Shown in pieces: positions 12,701-24,960 of a stretch of 64,000 nucleotides of DNA. The DNA lies in NCBI GenBank assembly GCA_965178125.1, contig OZ237770.1:62001-126000 (forward strand). The letters run 5' to 3'. This DNA is from Bilabrum cf. latius. Its lineage: Eukaryota; Bigyra: Bicosoecida; Bigyra; Bicosoecida. Under the pieces are notes generated by a model. The model saw nothing but the letters and a program-made list of their open reading frames with translations. It made no database searches and had not been told where the DNA came from. How positions within the stretch are numbered: position 1 is the first letter of the stretch; each line of letters starts with the position of its first letter. The position numbers were made by a program, and so were the translations under genes.

Positions 12701-14678
12701 GCTTGCGCCAGCACTACTAGTGCCAGGTGTGGCCGATTCGGCCGCAGGCTCTTTGCCCTCGCCAGCCCGCGATCCTCCATTCTCGGGGTCATCCCCATCA
12801 CCAGCAACAGGGGTTTCATCTGCAGGCGCACTGTCACTCGGTACTGGCTCGCCATTCGACCCCTCTCCAGTGCCCAGCACGGCCACCCCGGTGTCCGCAC
12901 CACCATGCAGTGCACCCTCAGATCCCGCCATCTGGGCCAGCGCCTGCGCCCCTGCGGCCCTCTGCAGCGCCTCTGCTGCCGTGATCCGGACCACGTGCCT
13001 CTTCTCTAGCCGCTGCAGCAGGTCCGGATCAGGGGCTTTGGTTTCGTAGCAAGCCCTTTCAATGGAAGCCACAACGGACCAGGGAGTGGCCGCGCGCAGC
13101 CGGATCGCCTCTTGGAGCACCTCCTCGAGGTCCTCTTCTGTCCGTATGGCCAGCCGACTCACAATCTGCGGGAGCTCCGCGAAGATCATGTCCATCCCGC
13201 CGCTGCTGGCGCTGGCCCGTGTGGGCCTCGTGCTCATGATTTGGTCCCGCCGGGAGAGGAGCAAACCAAGCGACATGAAGTGGAGGATGGAGGGGCCAAG
13301 GGCGTAATCCACCGGTGGATTCGAGGCACCACCAGCAGCCGGCGAATCGTCGGCCTTGGTGCCTGAACCGTGCGATGCACCAGCACCACCGTGCGGTGCG
13401 CCCATCCCCGCCGTCCTCGGCCTCCTCCCCGCGAAGAACAAAAAGTCCCACGCGCGGAGCACCAGCGGCAGAGGGGTCCCCCTCGCGAGTAGGGTCAGCA
13501 GCCAGGGAGTGGCATACAGCTCGGGCGGGACACCGTACTGGTCCAAAGCGAGGCACAGCCCCGGGTCATGATACTGGATCAGCAGTCGCAAGTGCCTCAG
13601 TGCGCACTGCAGCCCCACAAACCCGACGTCCTCGCCGTACGCCTGTGGCTGGAATCGCATAATGACACGCTACAACATCTGGTATATGACCCCATCCGAG
13701 AGTGTGACCGGATCCGCGCCCGTCCCAGCCCCCGCGACTCCTGCTGCTGCCCCATCTGCCGCAGCGCCCGCCGGTGCCCCTGCCCCTGTCCCTGTCCCTG
13801 TCCCTGCCCCAGCTGCTGCTGATCCCGATCCCGACAGTGAGGCGCCCCCACTTCCACTGCCGCTAGTGTCCCCCGCATCGCCGGCACCCTGCGGGGCCGT
13901 GCTTATGATCCGATCCTCTGCTTCTGCTCCCCCACCCCCGTGCCCATCGTCGCCCTCGATGTACGGGTCCTGCACCCCCGGCGACTTGTAGGATTCCAGC
14001 TCCGAGTCCAGCCGGGCGCGCTGGGCCAGGGTGAGGTCGGGGTGCTGCAGGGTCATGAGCGGGGCCAGGCACTCGTTCATGCCCTGCTTGTAGGAAGTGC
14101 CGTGCACCTTGCAGTAGAAAGTGAGCAGCCTCGCAACCCGACGGCGGATGCCCGGGCGTCTGAACAGCACCAGGCCGGCGCGCGTCTGCATGGGATGAAA
14201 AGATAAGCTAAGTGCACGAAGACTAAAATGCAATGGAATACGCGGCATTGATCATGGTCCAGAGTTGCGGGCATTGCAAGGACCGCATAAGCTGAATGCA
14301 TTTTCTCACACGAATAGTGTCGACGCGAACTACCCTCTGGTTCGGCAAGTCAAGCTCTGTATCGTGTATTGCTTCGCTCATATGGCCCGCGACGTCGGCA
14401 GGTATAGAGGAGCCCTGTTTCGGTGAATGGGATCGAACGCGAACGCCAAGCAAGACGCCCCAGATCTAAGCTCGAAGCTCAGGCGGGACCCACGGAATCA
14501 GCGCAGATTTAGATTTTCCCATGCAAGCGCCAGCAGACTGCTGCTCCCTTTGCTTGATTTCCGCCAGACGTAGCAGCAACCCTTGGATTTCTTCCGTTTG
14601 TGAAGTCCCCCCATCTTCTGCACCAAGGATGACTCGCAGCTGCTAAACTACATCAGAGAACTAGCCATCATAATCCAT
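9704..14678 (-). CDS. TBC1D23-like protein (TBC RabGAP domain plus rhodanese-like domain)
   Basis: ATG 14678-14676 follows an in-frame TGA. Exon 1 (14678-14310) and exon 2 (14185-9704) are joined by a 124-nt GT-AG intron in phase 0; the stop is TAA. The product is about 1616 residues with nine in-frame TAG codons. The TBC domain starts near residue 85 with a PPELRAQIWGVLLGV block whose Q is TAG. It keeps an Arg-finger pattern (D120..R123, directly before the intron) and the Gln-finger motif YKQGM (155-159). A rhodanese-like domain without an obvious catalytic Cys follows (LLLDCRPHAAL to VVAGGFARVV); its last part is reached only through the TAG at 12370-12368. TBC plus degenerate rhodanese matches TBC1D23, a Golgi bridging factor for endosome-derived vesicles. 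The roughly 1000-residue low-complexity tail is unusual. Domain calls are recognition by eye; full function is inferred. Confidence 0.85.
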
Positions 14679-14853
14679 GTAGGGAATTCAATCCACAGAG
14701 ACCCTCTTAAATTTTATGGTTGCGGTGTAGGGGACGCTAGATGTGCGATTTGTCGAGAGATTCTAAGTGCATTGCACGGTCTTGCCAATCGAAAAGTGGA
14801 CCTACGCGAGCGATCGAGCAAAGTTTGGCACGATCAGGGGCACATCCTATGCT

Positions 14854-16652
14854 TCAACGGCCCTTGCCACCAATCCCAGTACCGGCACTTCCTGTTTGAC
14901 CCCCACCCATGCCTGACTGTGATCCCGCAGCAGGCCGCCTGTCTGCTGAACCACCTCCTCTTTGCGAGGACCCTGCACTCATCACACCTAACGATTGGGC
15001 TCCGGAGGGACTGGCCCGGGGAACAGCCGCCGGCGGGGGTGTCCCCGCGACCATTCCTGCCGCGCCGGCCTGGCCTCTCGCAGCCGCTCCCGCACCCCAG
15101 CCCGTCGCGGTAGTACCTGATCGCCGTTCATTGTCGCGTGTGACGAGTGCGTCTGATCGCCCCACCGACGACGACGACGACGACGACGAAGTCGACGATG
15201 AGGACGAAGCAGCCTGACCAGATGCACTCGTCACACCTCGCTTGGCCTGCGCCTGCGTCGCTGCCGCGATAGCCAGCGCCTCTTCCTCCTCTTCGTATCC
15301 CCCTAGCTGCAGCTGGATCAGCTTGCTGGCCGGTTGCAACCGCCAGTACCGCACCCCTGCCAGATCGAACATCCGCCTGCTCGCCTTCATCGCGGTCGTG
15401 TGCCTGTACTTGTCCGAGAGGAAGATGACCTCTCTGATGCCGCTCTGGATGATCAGCTTGGCGCAGTCGTTGCAGGGGAACAAGGCGACGTACATGCGGC
15501 ACCCGCCCAGCCCGCTGGTGTTCCGGTTAAGGATCGCGTTCACCTCGGCGTGCACCACGTAAGGGTACTTGGTGTCTAGTGGATCCCCGCTGGGGGCTGT
15601 CCTGGCCCACGGGAGCTGGTCGTCGCTGCATCCCCTTGGGAAGCCGTTGTACCCGATGCCCACGATCTTGTTGGACGCGTCCACGATGCATGCACCCACC
15701 TGAGTGTTGGGGTCCTTGGAGCGCTGTGCCGACAAAAAGGCCACGCCCATGAAGTAGTCGTGCCAGGACAGGTATTCGGAGCGTTTGCGGGCGCGATCGG
15801 ACGAGGACGAGGACGAGGAAGAGGAGGAGGACGAGGACGAGGCAACGGCTGCGGAACCAGCTTGCGGAATGTGCGGCGCCGCGGCACTGCCCCATTCTCC
15901 TGCACCGGCACCGCCTGTCATCCCTGCCGCCAGCCCCTGGGCCCCAACCTGCATGGCAGCGGCTGTCATCCCTGCCGCCAGCCCCTGGGCCCCAACCTGC
16001 ATGGCACCGCCTGTCATCCCTGCCGCCAGCCCCTGGGCCCCAACCTGCATGGCAGCGGCTGGCGCTCCGGATGCCTTGGCATGGAGGATGGCAGAGGGCA
16101 GGGCAGCGGCAGCTCCCTGCCCCTGTGCAGTGCTGGCTGCGGTGCTCCCCAGACCAACACCCCATGACTGCTAGGCTGCTTGAACTCTATCCTCGTCGGA
16201 GATCATCCGCGCGGCGCCGGTTCCGCTGCCGTGCTGGTGCATCTCGCTCCTGCCGTCGGATCCGCTGCTGTTTGTGCGAGGCGTCGCGGGCGCCAGTGGC
16301 GATTCTGCGTCCGCCAAGGAAGTAAGCTGCCTCATTATCTCTCCTCGAGATCCTGTGGTGATTAATTTGTGCCAGTAGTTGTTGTCAACGTTACTTTTTA
16401 CAGTTGTCTGGGCGCTGCTGCGAAGATCCGCCCCATCTTACCTGCGCTTTCGACGGATGCTAATACTGTGCTCTCAGCGGGCATAGCACCAGAAACATCG
16501 TACAGCGATTGATTTTCTCTGCTTGTTCCGGAAGCTGATTGTTCCGATGAACTAGTCAAGTTCATCTGCGTCTCTGAAATCCTACTTCGTTTTGAAGCAG
16601 GAGGCTCACCGCCCCCTTTTTCACGTGATCGCTTAGAATGCCTTGCGGGCAT
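14854..16652 (-). CDS. DCTD: Deoxycytidylate (dCMP) deaminase with long N- and C-terminal extensions
   Basis: The product would deaminate dCMP to dUMP, feeding thymidylate synthesis. Exon 1 (16652-16442) and exon 2 (16352-14854) flank an 89-nt intron with a consensus GTAAGA donor; phase 1 is kept. The spliced product is about 569 residues, ending in TGA. The deaminase core carries the zinc motifs HAEVNAIL (near residue 338) and PCNDC (near 364), plus [12 protein letters not shown] and [12 protein letters not shown] typical of dCMP deaminases. The basic N-terminus ([13 protein letters not shown]) could be a nuclear signal. Between it and the core lie one TAG (16171-16169, in a Gln-Gln context), three copies of a 16-residue repeat and a poly-Ser run. 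The C-terminus is a Ser/Gly tail. The core is normal family size; the extensions more than double it. Confidence 0.92.
15911..16058. repeat. 48-bp tandem repeat, three copies
   Basis: It encodes [16 protein letters not shown] three times in the dCMP deaminase gene, upstream of the catalytic core. Confidence 0.9.
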
Positions 16653-17318
16653 ACTGGTTCGTATGTATTTCTACTCAGACACTTCGTCCGCTAAGTGATA
16701 AATACTGCAACAATCAAATCTTGCCCTAAAACACCATTTGAAGAAGAAGATAGTCGCCGGTTAGCGATGACCCCGGGCCGTTTATGTGGAACGGCGTGGT
16801 GAAATGTGCGTAGTATCTATGGGGGTGTGAGCTGGAGGTCGATGACGTCAATATGCTCTTGGTACTTGCTACGCACAGGTCGAGCCGTAGTGCCCACCAG
16901 CACCTTGCATGTCTTGGGCCCACGTGGCAGTTGCAACGTGCCCTTACACAATAGTCAGTCTAATGTGGTTACTCTGGGTGGCTCCGCAGTGGTCGGGTTG
17001 GCTTGTGGTACGCGCATGGTGGGCCAGACGCACGGTGGGACCACACAGTGACTGCCACAGGCTGAGGCTGTATCCTGAGGGCTGCACTGGCAGCAACACC
17101 GATGCGGTACTCAAGAATAGCAAATTGTATTCGCATTAGCACAGCGATAAATGTATGTCGGGATTTGCAATGATCATCATCATCATCATCAAAGTTGGTC
17201 CGATCATGGATTCGGAGTCAAATGTGAAGATCACGTCGCCAGCGCGCTCCAGACGTTTGGGTGAAACTGGCCGTTGGAGACCTGCTGGGACTCCGGATCT
17301 CTTTCTTTCAGCCCCGAA
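16653..17318. other. Intergenic, nothing recognised
   Basis: It lies upstream of the dCMP deaminase and downstream of the small minus-strand gene. It contains a short ATC trinucleotide run near 17173-17189. No ORF has support. Confidence 0.5.
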
Positions 17319-17786
17319 TCAAGTCTTTAGGGATTCATAGGTTGTTTGCCGTCCTATATTACCGATGATGGATGGCAGCTCGAGAGCGAGTGCCTTTGCG
17401 AGCTCGTGAGTCGGACAGGGCAGCTCCTCGGGCTGCCTTGGTGCATGTATAGCCCAAATGCAGAATAAATCTCCATTACGTGTATGCTTTACAATCACCT
17501 TTAAGTTTGCGTTTGCCTTGCAGGAGATCTGAGAGGTTTGCGTCCTGGCGCCGATGCGCTCGAGCGCTGCACGAGCAATTGACCACCGCTGCTGCCAATA
17601 CGAGAGGTGATGGGCATCTACCGCAGTGTGCCAGTCAGCCGTTGCATTGTATTTCTTCTCGTTGGGGGTGTCTGGTTTCGTTGTGGCCCAGTAGCGAAGA
17701 GCCAATGTCTCTCGAGTAGGCATGTGCAGCCGACCGGAAGCTCCTCGGTGATGCTCGAGCCGTTCTTTCTTCATTACCAGTGTACG
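17319..17786 (-). CDS. Hypothetical protein, about 155 residues
   Basis: From ATG 17786-17784 to TGA 17321-17319 the frame gives a mixed-composition protein with Trp-rich segments (ADWHTAVDAHHLSYWQQRW, FCIWAIHAP). It needs no TAG. Other ATGs at 17771 and 17723 are possible starts. The opposite strand is also open here with TAG as Gln, but its translation is rich in Arg, Ser, Leu and Cys, like a shadow. Its start is within about 45 bp of the divergent + gene, so the two may share a promoter. No family recognised. Confidence 0.45.
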   Translation of the reverse strand, partial: RTLVMKKERLEHHRGASGRLHMPTRETLALRYWATTKPDTPNEKKYNATADWHTAVDAHHLSYWQQRWSIARAALERIGARTQTSQISCKANANLKVIVKHTRNGDLFCIWAIHAPRQPEELPCPTHELAKALALELPSIIGNIGRQTTYESLKT

Positions 17787-17827
17787 CATTCTTACTGCTT
17801 GCGTGTATGAGAGGCCCAGGTGGCAGA

Positions 17828-20800
17828 ATGCCCCGAAAGGTTTTGTCGATTTTGAAAGGTGATGCCGACGACGACCCAGCGAGGCCAAGCATTGCCAAGA
17901 AGACAAGGCCAGTTGGGTTCAAGCACAGCAAGACCGAGAAGACGAGAAAGGGCTCTCGAAAATCCACGAAAAAATCAAAGAAGCAGCCTAGCCCGAGTGG
18001 CATGACGCCTTCAATCGCGAAGAGGCTGCAGGCATTTGGGGCCGCAGCTGGCGAGTCCGCCAGTGAGGGCGCCGAAGCAGAGGTTGCTGCCAGATCATCG
18101 CAAAGGTCAACTCGTTTTATTGGCGTTCTCGCGTGCGAAAAAGGCCGACAATCATAGTGCCGTGCCGAGGACAGCGTGGCCGGAATCAGTCTGTTGCTCA
18201 GACACACATCGCACGTGATGGCAGCAGTGGCCCTCGATTGCGCCAGAGGGATCCTCAACGCGGGAGCTGGACGGGTGTTTAACTTTAGTAGCGAGATATT
18301 AGCGGTAATGATCGCGTGTTTCTTCACTGGGAAGGGTGTTCCGACTCCAATTCAGGCCATGCTCGGCTTGCACAACGACGATCTGGTGCTGCAGCAAGTG
18401 CCTGACCTAGGACAAGTGCTGGCAGACTTAGATGCTATTGACAGAGGTGTGTAGCCCCCAAGCGCGCTCAGTATGCGCAGCATCCGAGAAATGAAGAAAC
18501 AACTTGCAGGAGCTTCTGGAGAAAGCGCAAGCAGGTCGACAAGGGCGCGAGAGCTTCGAAAGAAACGGCCGGGCTCTGGCGTAGTGGAGCAGGGCCCCGG
18601 CAATCCAAAAATGAACGCAGTCGCGGCTGCTGTAGCTGCAGCCGAGGCAGCCATGAAGGGAATGGCTAAGGGCACCGCAACAGAGCAAGCAGACAGAGGC
18701 GCCGCCCATACCCGAGCACCTGCTCGAGCTGGACAGGCTCCAAGGTAGCACGGTATCTCGCCTTCGGAGGCGCCTGAATCGCCTCCTGCTGAACTGAAAG
18801 AGGCGGGTTTAGCGAATATCCGGACAGGTCGTGCGCCAGACCGGGCTGCGAGCAGCGCGCAAGGCACGTCTAGTCGCAGCCGTGCCATGGAGAGCGATGC
18901 AGCGCCCTTGTCTGCGGCAACTGCAAGCGCCGCCGAAGAACGCAAGCAGCGCGGTATGCGCACAAAACGACGGCGAGGTAGAAAAGTGCGCGAATCGGTC
19001 GATCAGCTCGAGCATTCACCAGCAGGCACAACCGACGGGAAAGCAGGCGCGAAGCAGCGCCGTCAGAAGTCGAGTAGATCTCGGCGAGGCGTCAGTGGCG
19101 CCAACTCGGCCGAATTGAGCGCAAGCGAAATACCGGATGGACGGAAGAAGAGATCAAAGTCAAGACGTCGGCATGGGACGGATGGAGTGCGGTCGTCAAG
19201 CCGCAGAGCAGACAAGGCTTCCCGGAGCAAATCGGGCTCGAACGAGGCCTCAGCGCAAGCTGCCAGTGGAGACATGATGGGACACGGAGTCACTTCTGAG
19301 GTTTTGCAGGACATACAATCTGCTATGGGCGCCCACTCGCACAGGCTGGATGGGTTTGGCGGGGGCGAGGCCGATGGGGGCAGGTTCCGCTCCGGCAGCG
19401 CCGGGTCGCTCATCTCTGCAAATGAAGAGGCACAGCTCCTCCTCGGCGTCGCGAGGCCGCAGCCTAAGGGAACGGGTCGCCATGGGTCCATTGCTATCGC
19501 TGGATTGCAGGATTTAGATCCCTCTGTCGAGCTCGCTGCCATGGAGGAGGCGGTGGGATTCTCGCAGGAAGGTGAATCGGACCAGCCATCGTCAGGGCGA
19601 GGGCGATCACAACCAAAGGCCGCAAACTGGGCTGCCACTGGGGTCAGCGGCCACGGCCGTCAAGACAGCTTCAGCTATGCCGGCGGCATCGAAACTGCGT
19701 TGGCACGCAGGGGTGGCGCACCTGGCATGTTTGTCGAGCTTGAGGCGAGCAGCAGGCCGCTTGCCACACGCGGGTCACCACCACTACCGCCACCGCCACC
19801 GCCACGGCCCGATGTTGATTCTGGCATGCGGCATCTGGACTTGCAGCCTGCCGGTGGGCAGGAGCTTGGCTTTCTCCAGGGGGCCGGTTCCATCTCAAGC
19901 GCTCCTGCCCCGGGCTCCATTGGGGGCAGCAGCGGCGGCGACTCTGCTCTGGATGAACGGCTCCTTGCCTCGAGGGGATCTGTGGCGCTGAGCCAAGGCC
20001 TTGCCTCGAGGGGATCTGTGGCGCTGAGCCAAGGCCTTGCCTCGAGGCCGCAGCCAGAGCCGCTGACGAGGCCCGTTATGCTGAAGAGAGGAGTCCTCGG
20101 GGGATCAAGGCAGTCGATACTGTCTATCCGCTCCTACTTGAGCGGCGGCGGAGCGAGCGCAATCAGCCAACCAAGTGCGACAGGGAGTGGTGTCAAGAGC
20201 GGGCGGGGAAGGCCTAGGGGCAGGGGCAGGGCAGGCTGGGCGTTGATCGACGACGAGCTCGGTGGAATGGGAGCAATGCACGATGATGACCTCGGCGAGG
20301 CCGGGAGCCAGCAGGGTGACAGCAGCGGGTCTGTGGTTTCGGGTCTGACCACAGGTATAGGGTCTGTGGCGGGTTCTGCAGATGGTTCCGCTGTCGCGGC
20401 GGGGGACGACATTGCAAGCAGCGGCACCATGAACCGCAGTTGGGTGCAAGGTCGTTCCATGCAAGCGATGTCCTTCAAGGATGCGGCAAACCATGGGCCA
20501 AGAGAAGAAGCAGGTGGCGGTCCAGTCACTGGCGGGGAGCTAGCCGGAGGCTCCTTGGGGACGGCGGTGTCATCTGCGGTGCAAAGATTCGACGCAGCTT
20601 CGGTATCCGGAGCCGAAATAAACTCGGACCAGTCCGTCGCCTCATCTTCGTCTACAATCGGCACCGGTGCATCGAGGTCTACTCCCGGATCCTCCGCAGC
20701 CGGCTCCAGCTCCAGCTCCAGCTCCAGCTCCAGCTCCAGCTCCAGCTCCAGCTCCAGCTCAAACCCTAGCCAACTGAGCGGCTCTCAACCTCGCTCCATT

Positions 20801-21892
20801 GCCTCTTCATCGTCCTCGTCATCGTCCTCGAGAGCGGCCGTGTCTGCTCCGACAACGGCAGCCGGTGGCAGCCACAGTCACAGTCACAGTGGCGGGCCGA
20901 CTATGACCTCCAGCTCCAGCTCGGCTTCGTCGGCTGCAGGTTCTAGGCCCGGACTGGCCTCCTCTGAGGCGTTTTCCGGGCCTGATCGAACGAACGGATC
21001 AAACAGCAACGAAGCTGAGGGAACAAGGCAGGGCTGCCGCGGCAGGGGGACACGTGCGGCGCAACTTGCCGGTGCAGCTGCCGGTGCCGCCGCCGCTGCC
21101 ACACCGCCACCTGCTCTAGCACGACAACCACTGGAACTTGATTCGGCCGTTCCGGGCCGTCCTGCACCCATCCAATCGAATGGGACTCGGAGCCAGAAAG
21201 AGGGCGGTGAGGACCGTACGAATCCGCAGCAGACACGCGGCGAGGTGCCCGAGCGAATGGGACCCCCCAGCAGCACAATCCCGGACTTCCCCCGGGCGGC
21301 CACCAGCCGCGTCAAATCTGGAACTAGCGTCATGACGCGGACATCACGGAGACCCTCTGTCGGCTTGGGCTCATCTCTGACTTCAGCTTCTTCGTCGTCG
21401 TCTAGTTCTGCTTCATCGTCGTCTTCGTTTGGCGGGGGCATCAACCGGCCGCCTCAGATGCTGGGTGCCATTGGGCGAAGCGACACCATGATCGTCTAGT
21501 CGTCGCGGCAGTCGCGCCGCAATGCGATGTACCCCAGGATGATGGGCCGGATGGGGACCGGGCTTCTCGGCAGGAAGCGGAGCCTCTTGGGGGGCTAGAT
21601 GAACCTGGGCCTCCTTGGGGGGCGGCTCGGTGCCGGTGCAGGTGCAGGCGCATCGGGTGGAGGTGCTGCAGGGCTGTCAGCGGAGGAGCGGTGGAAGCAG
21701 TCGATGCAGTTCGGGGGTGGGCTGGTTTCCATGCCCGCGCCAGGGGCGGCGGCCTCAGGAGGCAAGTCAGGGGATGGCACTGGCAGGGGTGGCGGCAGCA
21801 TTGCTGGGGGCACTGGTGACGGAGCTGGTTTCCACGGAGGCACGGTGCCACCGGAGGGCCCAGGGAAGGTGAAGAGGCGACGAACAGAATAA
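17828..21892 (+). CDS. Large Ser/Gly-rich protein of unknown function
   Basis: One uninterrupted frame of about 1354 residues from ATG 17828 (alternative 17807) to TAA 21890-21892, with five in-frame TAGs (18155, 18452, 18746, 21497, 21596). The N-terminus is Lys/Arg-rich (KKTRPVGFKHSKTEKTRKGS), suggesting nucleic-acid or nucleolar binding. A hydrophobic block near residues 145-210 looks globular. The rest is low complexity: basic SKSRRRHG-like segments, a Pro run, Ser runs from a TCCAGC array, a duplicated RGSVALSQGLAS segment and a Gly/Ala-rich end finishing KRRRTE. No catalytic motif recognised. Basic ends with Gly- and Ser-rich middles recall nuclear scaffold or RNA-associated proteins; that is inference only. 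Confidence 0.75.
20704..20760. repeat. TCCAGC hexanucleotide array (poly-Ser)
   Basis: About nine perfect hexamers inside the Ser/Gly-rich gene, coding only Ser. A likely length-variable microsatellite. Confidence 0.9.
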
Positions 21893-22077
21893 TTATTGTG
21901 TGATTGTGAGACTGATCATCGAACTGACTGCAATTGATACGGAGTAGACCAGATCGCCGGCGCAATCGTGCAATGAATCCGTTGGGCGAACGGACACGAC
22001 ATGATGATTGCACTTTTGTGGACCTCGTATCTCGCAATACACGTGATAGGGGACACAATTCAACTTTAAATTATATC

Positions 22078-24045
22078 ATGAGCAGCTAGGATGGGCGATC
22101 CAAGGCTGGGGCCGGACAGGGAGCAGGAGGAGGAGACACCTTGAGCGATCAAGTAACCAGTTTGCAAAGTGACCTAGAGAGGCGTCAGGCAGCTTACATT
22201 CGCAGAGAGCGGGAGTACCGTAGCCGAATTGAACAGCTTGAGCGCGAGCTGATGCGCGCAAAGGGGCAGAAGCCCCCAGATGATGATGTAGAGGTGCACC
22301 GCTCGAAGCTCCGCGGTCTTCACAGTGAGTCAAAAGCATAGTGTGATCTCGTGGTCCTTGCATATGAAGGAAACCGAATTGTGTATCAGCGTTGCTTGCC
22401 TTTCTTTCACTTACTTGTTACCGCAGCGAACATCATGTCATCGATTGAGCACGTCCAGGAGCAGACGCAACGAATCCTCCAGGAGCAGGAGCGCGACCTC
22501 TTGCGCGCATTTCGAGCGAAGCTGTTCGATGTGCAGACTGAACTAGAGCGAGCCAATGCTCGGGCCGCCAGCGGTGCCGAAGAGTGGGTCGAGAAGAGCA
22601 AAAAGCTAGAAAAGGAGCTCGAGTGGGCGAGGGAGACCGCCGACCGCCTCGACCGCCAGAACCAGGGGCTACAATCTGAAAATACCAAGCTGCGAGCGCA
22701 GTTCAAGACGCAAGAAGACGACAGAGAGTACCTGATCAGGCAGCTGGTGGCCGCGAAGAAGGACAACGCTCGCCTGAGGCAGGACCTGGCTGCCGCGCAA
22801 GACGAGATTGCCACGCTGCGAAAAGACCTCGACGAACGCGCGGACGAGGCCGCCCGAGCCATGGCCGGGGGAGCGTTCGGCGGAAGCTAGGCTGGCGGGT
22901 TGCTCGGTGGATCCGGACGGCCAGGCAGCTCCAAGCCGAGCCCTCGCGCTGGCGCCGCGCAGATCTAGAGCAGCGGAACCGCCGCCAGCGGAACCGGGAT
23001 GGGCGCCGCGGACGAGCAGCGCTACAAGGAGGTTGTTCTCCGCCTCAAGCGCCTCCTGGAGCGCGAGAAATCCGCCGCCCGGGTAGCGCGGCAGGCGCTG
23101 GCGCAGGAGATGCAGAACCGCACCGAGGTAGAGAAGCTGTTCCGGTCCTGCGTGGGGGAGGTGCAGCGCGACCTAAGCCAGCGCAAGCAGAGGGTCATGC
23201 AGCTGCCCGAGGCTGCCGCGACGGCGGGAGGCCAGCAGCAGCAGCATCATCAGGAGGAGGAGGGCAAGACCGGAAGTGGGACCGACGGCGGTGGGCTGCT
23301 GAGTCCCACCATGCACAGCAACCTGGTACCCATCGACGCGTTCGGGCCAGCAGACCGCCAGGAGATCATGAGGCGGCTGCTGCGGCAGGAGGCTGTTCTT
23401 CGTCATATTGAGGCAGTGGCGTTCCCTTCCGTGGGGGAACAATAGCAGGGGCAGGGGCAGGGGCAGGGGCCCACAGGAGGAGTCTTCGGCTCGGTGCTGC
23501 CGTCGCCCTCGCCCATGGGCAGGAGCGCCAGCGGGTTTGGCCAGCTTGGTTCCGCTGCTGGCGCCGCGAGCCCCCAGCAGTTTGGTGGCTCCGGGGCTGG
23601 GATGGTTGCTCCCGGCGCGGGAGGCCACGGCGCCGGTGGGTCGGGGCCTCTCCTCGGGAACCCGGGGGCTGGCGGTGGCGCCGCACTCTCGAAGAGCAGG
23701 TTCCTGGTGGGCGATGGGGACGGGTTCCAGAGCGGTGTGACGAGTGCTGCCGGTCGCACGGGCGGGTCTGGTCGATTCGGGTTAGCTGGCGGTGGTCGCA
23801 AGAGCGGCGCTGGGAATGGGGCTGGATCTGGGGAACAAAACGGTGGAGGGGGTGCATGGAGCCTGCCGCGGGCCCGGCGTCCCGGGGCGGGCAGTGGCGT
23901 GGTGCATGGCAGCACGGGGGGCAGCAGCAGCGTTGCTGGAGCAGGGACACCTGGCGTTGGGGAGGGTGGGCTGAATCTGGGCGTGGTGGGTGCTGGCAGG
24001 TTGGGCGCGGCTGGGCAGCGGGCTATGGGAGGTGGGCGGTCGTGA
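22078..24045 (+). CDS. Coiled-coil protein, possibly ciliary or basal-body type
   Basis: Exon 1 (22078-22324) and exon 2 (22427-24045) flank a 102-nt intron (GTGAGT donor, TTACCGCAG acceptor, phase 1). The product is about 621 residues, stop TGA, with four in-frame TAGs (codon 4, then 22888, 22960 and 23443). Residues about 25-260 are nearly all heptad-rich coiled coil (RAFRAKLFDVQTELERA, QFKTQEDDREYLIRQLVAAK). A second helical block (YKEVVLRLKRLLEREKSAAR to RQEIMRRLLRQEAVLRHIEAV) lies beyond two TAGs. The QEDDREYLI pattern and this second block resemble a conserved coiled-coil family I associate with flagellate eukaryotes; I cannot name it with certainty. The last 200 residues are Gly/Ser/Ala-rich. 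Confidence 0.8.
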
Positions 24046-24960
24046 GGCTTGGGGGCACACCATGAGGTGAAGAGCGCGGTAGGCAGGCAGGTAGGCAGGC
24101 AGGCAGGCAGCTGAGCATGCATCCACGCGCTAGCTGTGAAAGAAGGTCCCGTGCTGCTGCGCCATCTTCCAGCAACCAGTTGCATGGAGGCGGTCTGGCC
24201 TCGTGGGCTGCGTAATGGCTGTAGCCAGTCAACGGCAGTCCACATGGCGATGGGCATGTCCATCGACGTGGCAATCTGCCCAGCGGCATGCGGTTTGCCT
24301 GATTTGTAGCCCCCCTGCCGGCACATCAGCAGTGCACGCCGCATCCATGGATGCGCGCGTACTCGGATAATAGGGAGGGTCCACGGCCCAGAGGTGGCTC
24401 TGTTCGTGCCACGGCTGCAAGGCCCTGGCTGGCGAACTTGGTTAGCTTGCGGCTGAGACCTCGGGGCACTGAAGCACTGAAGGGGCCATGGCAGGTTCAC
24501 CCGCTGCAATTACAGAGCTGGGAGTGCGTGCAGCATTCAGGAGTTGATCGGATCTGGTGCGCAGCGAATCCAGGTGGGGCCGCTCCGGTCGATTTGGATA
24601 TGGATAGGTGGGGCCTGCTCACGAGTCGTGAGTAGGCGTGGTAGCCATCAATCCATCCTTTTTTTGGATGCATGCTGCGGCTCGCTGGTTTCGAGTCCCA
24701 ACTTGGGACTCCCATGACTCGTACCCACAAGTCGGATCTGGCTCGTTCCCATGGACAAATTTCGGCTTTACGTAACAACAAGCAATTTTACTGGCATGTC
24801 GGATCCGGATCCTCTGGTGGATCGATCAATACTCTACCAAATTCTAGCGTTACAAATAGTTAAATTGGCATGCTCGCATCGAAATACGAATCAAGTGGCA
24901 TTGAGGGGGGCGATCTACTGGGGATTATATGAATCACCGCGGCCTGATCGCGGCACTACG
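24046..24960. other. Convergent intergenic region
   Basis: It lies between the 3' ends of the coiled-coil gene and the E3 ligase. A GGCAGGTA-type short repeat occupies roughly 24078-24112. No gene is supported. Confidence 0.5.
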
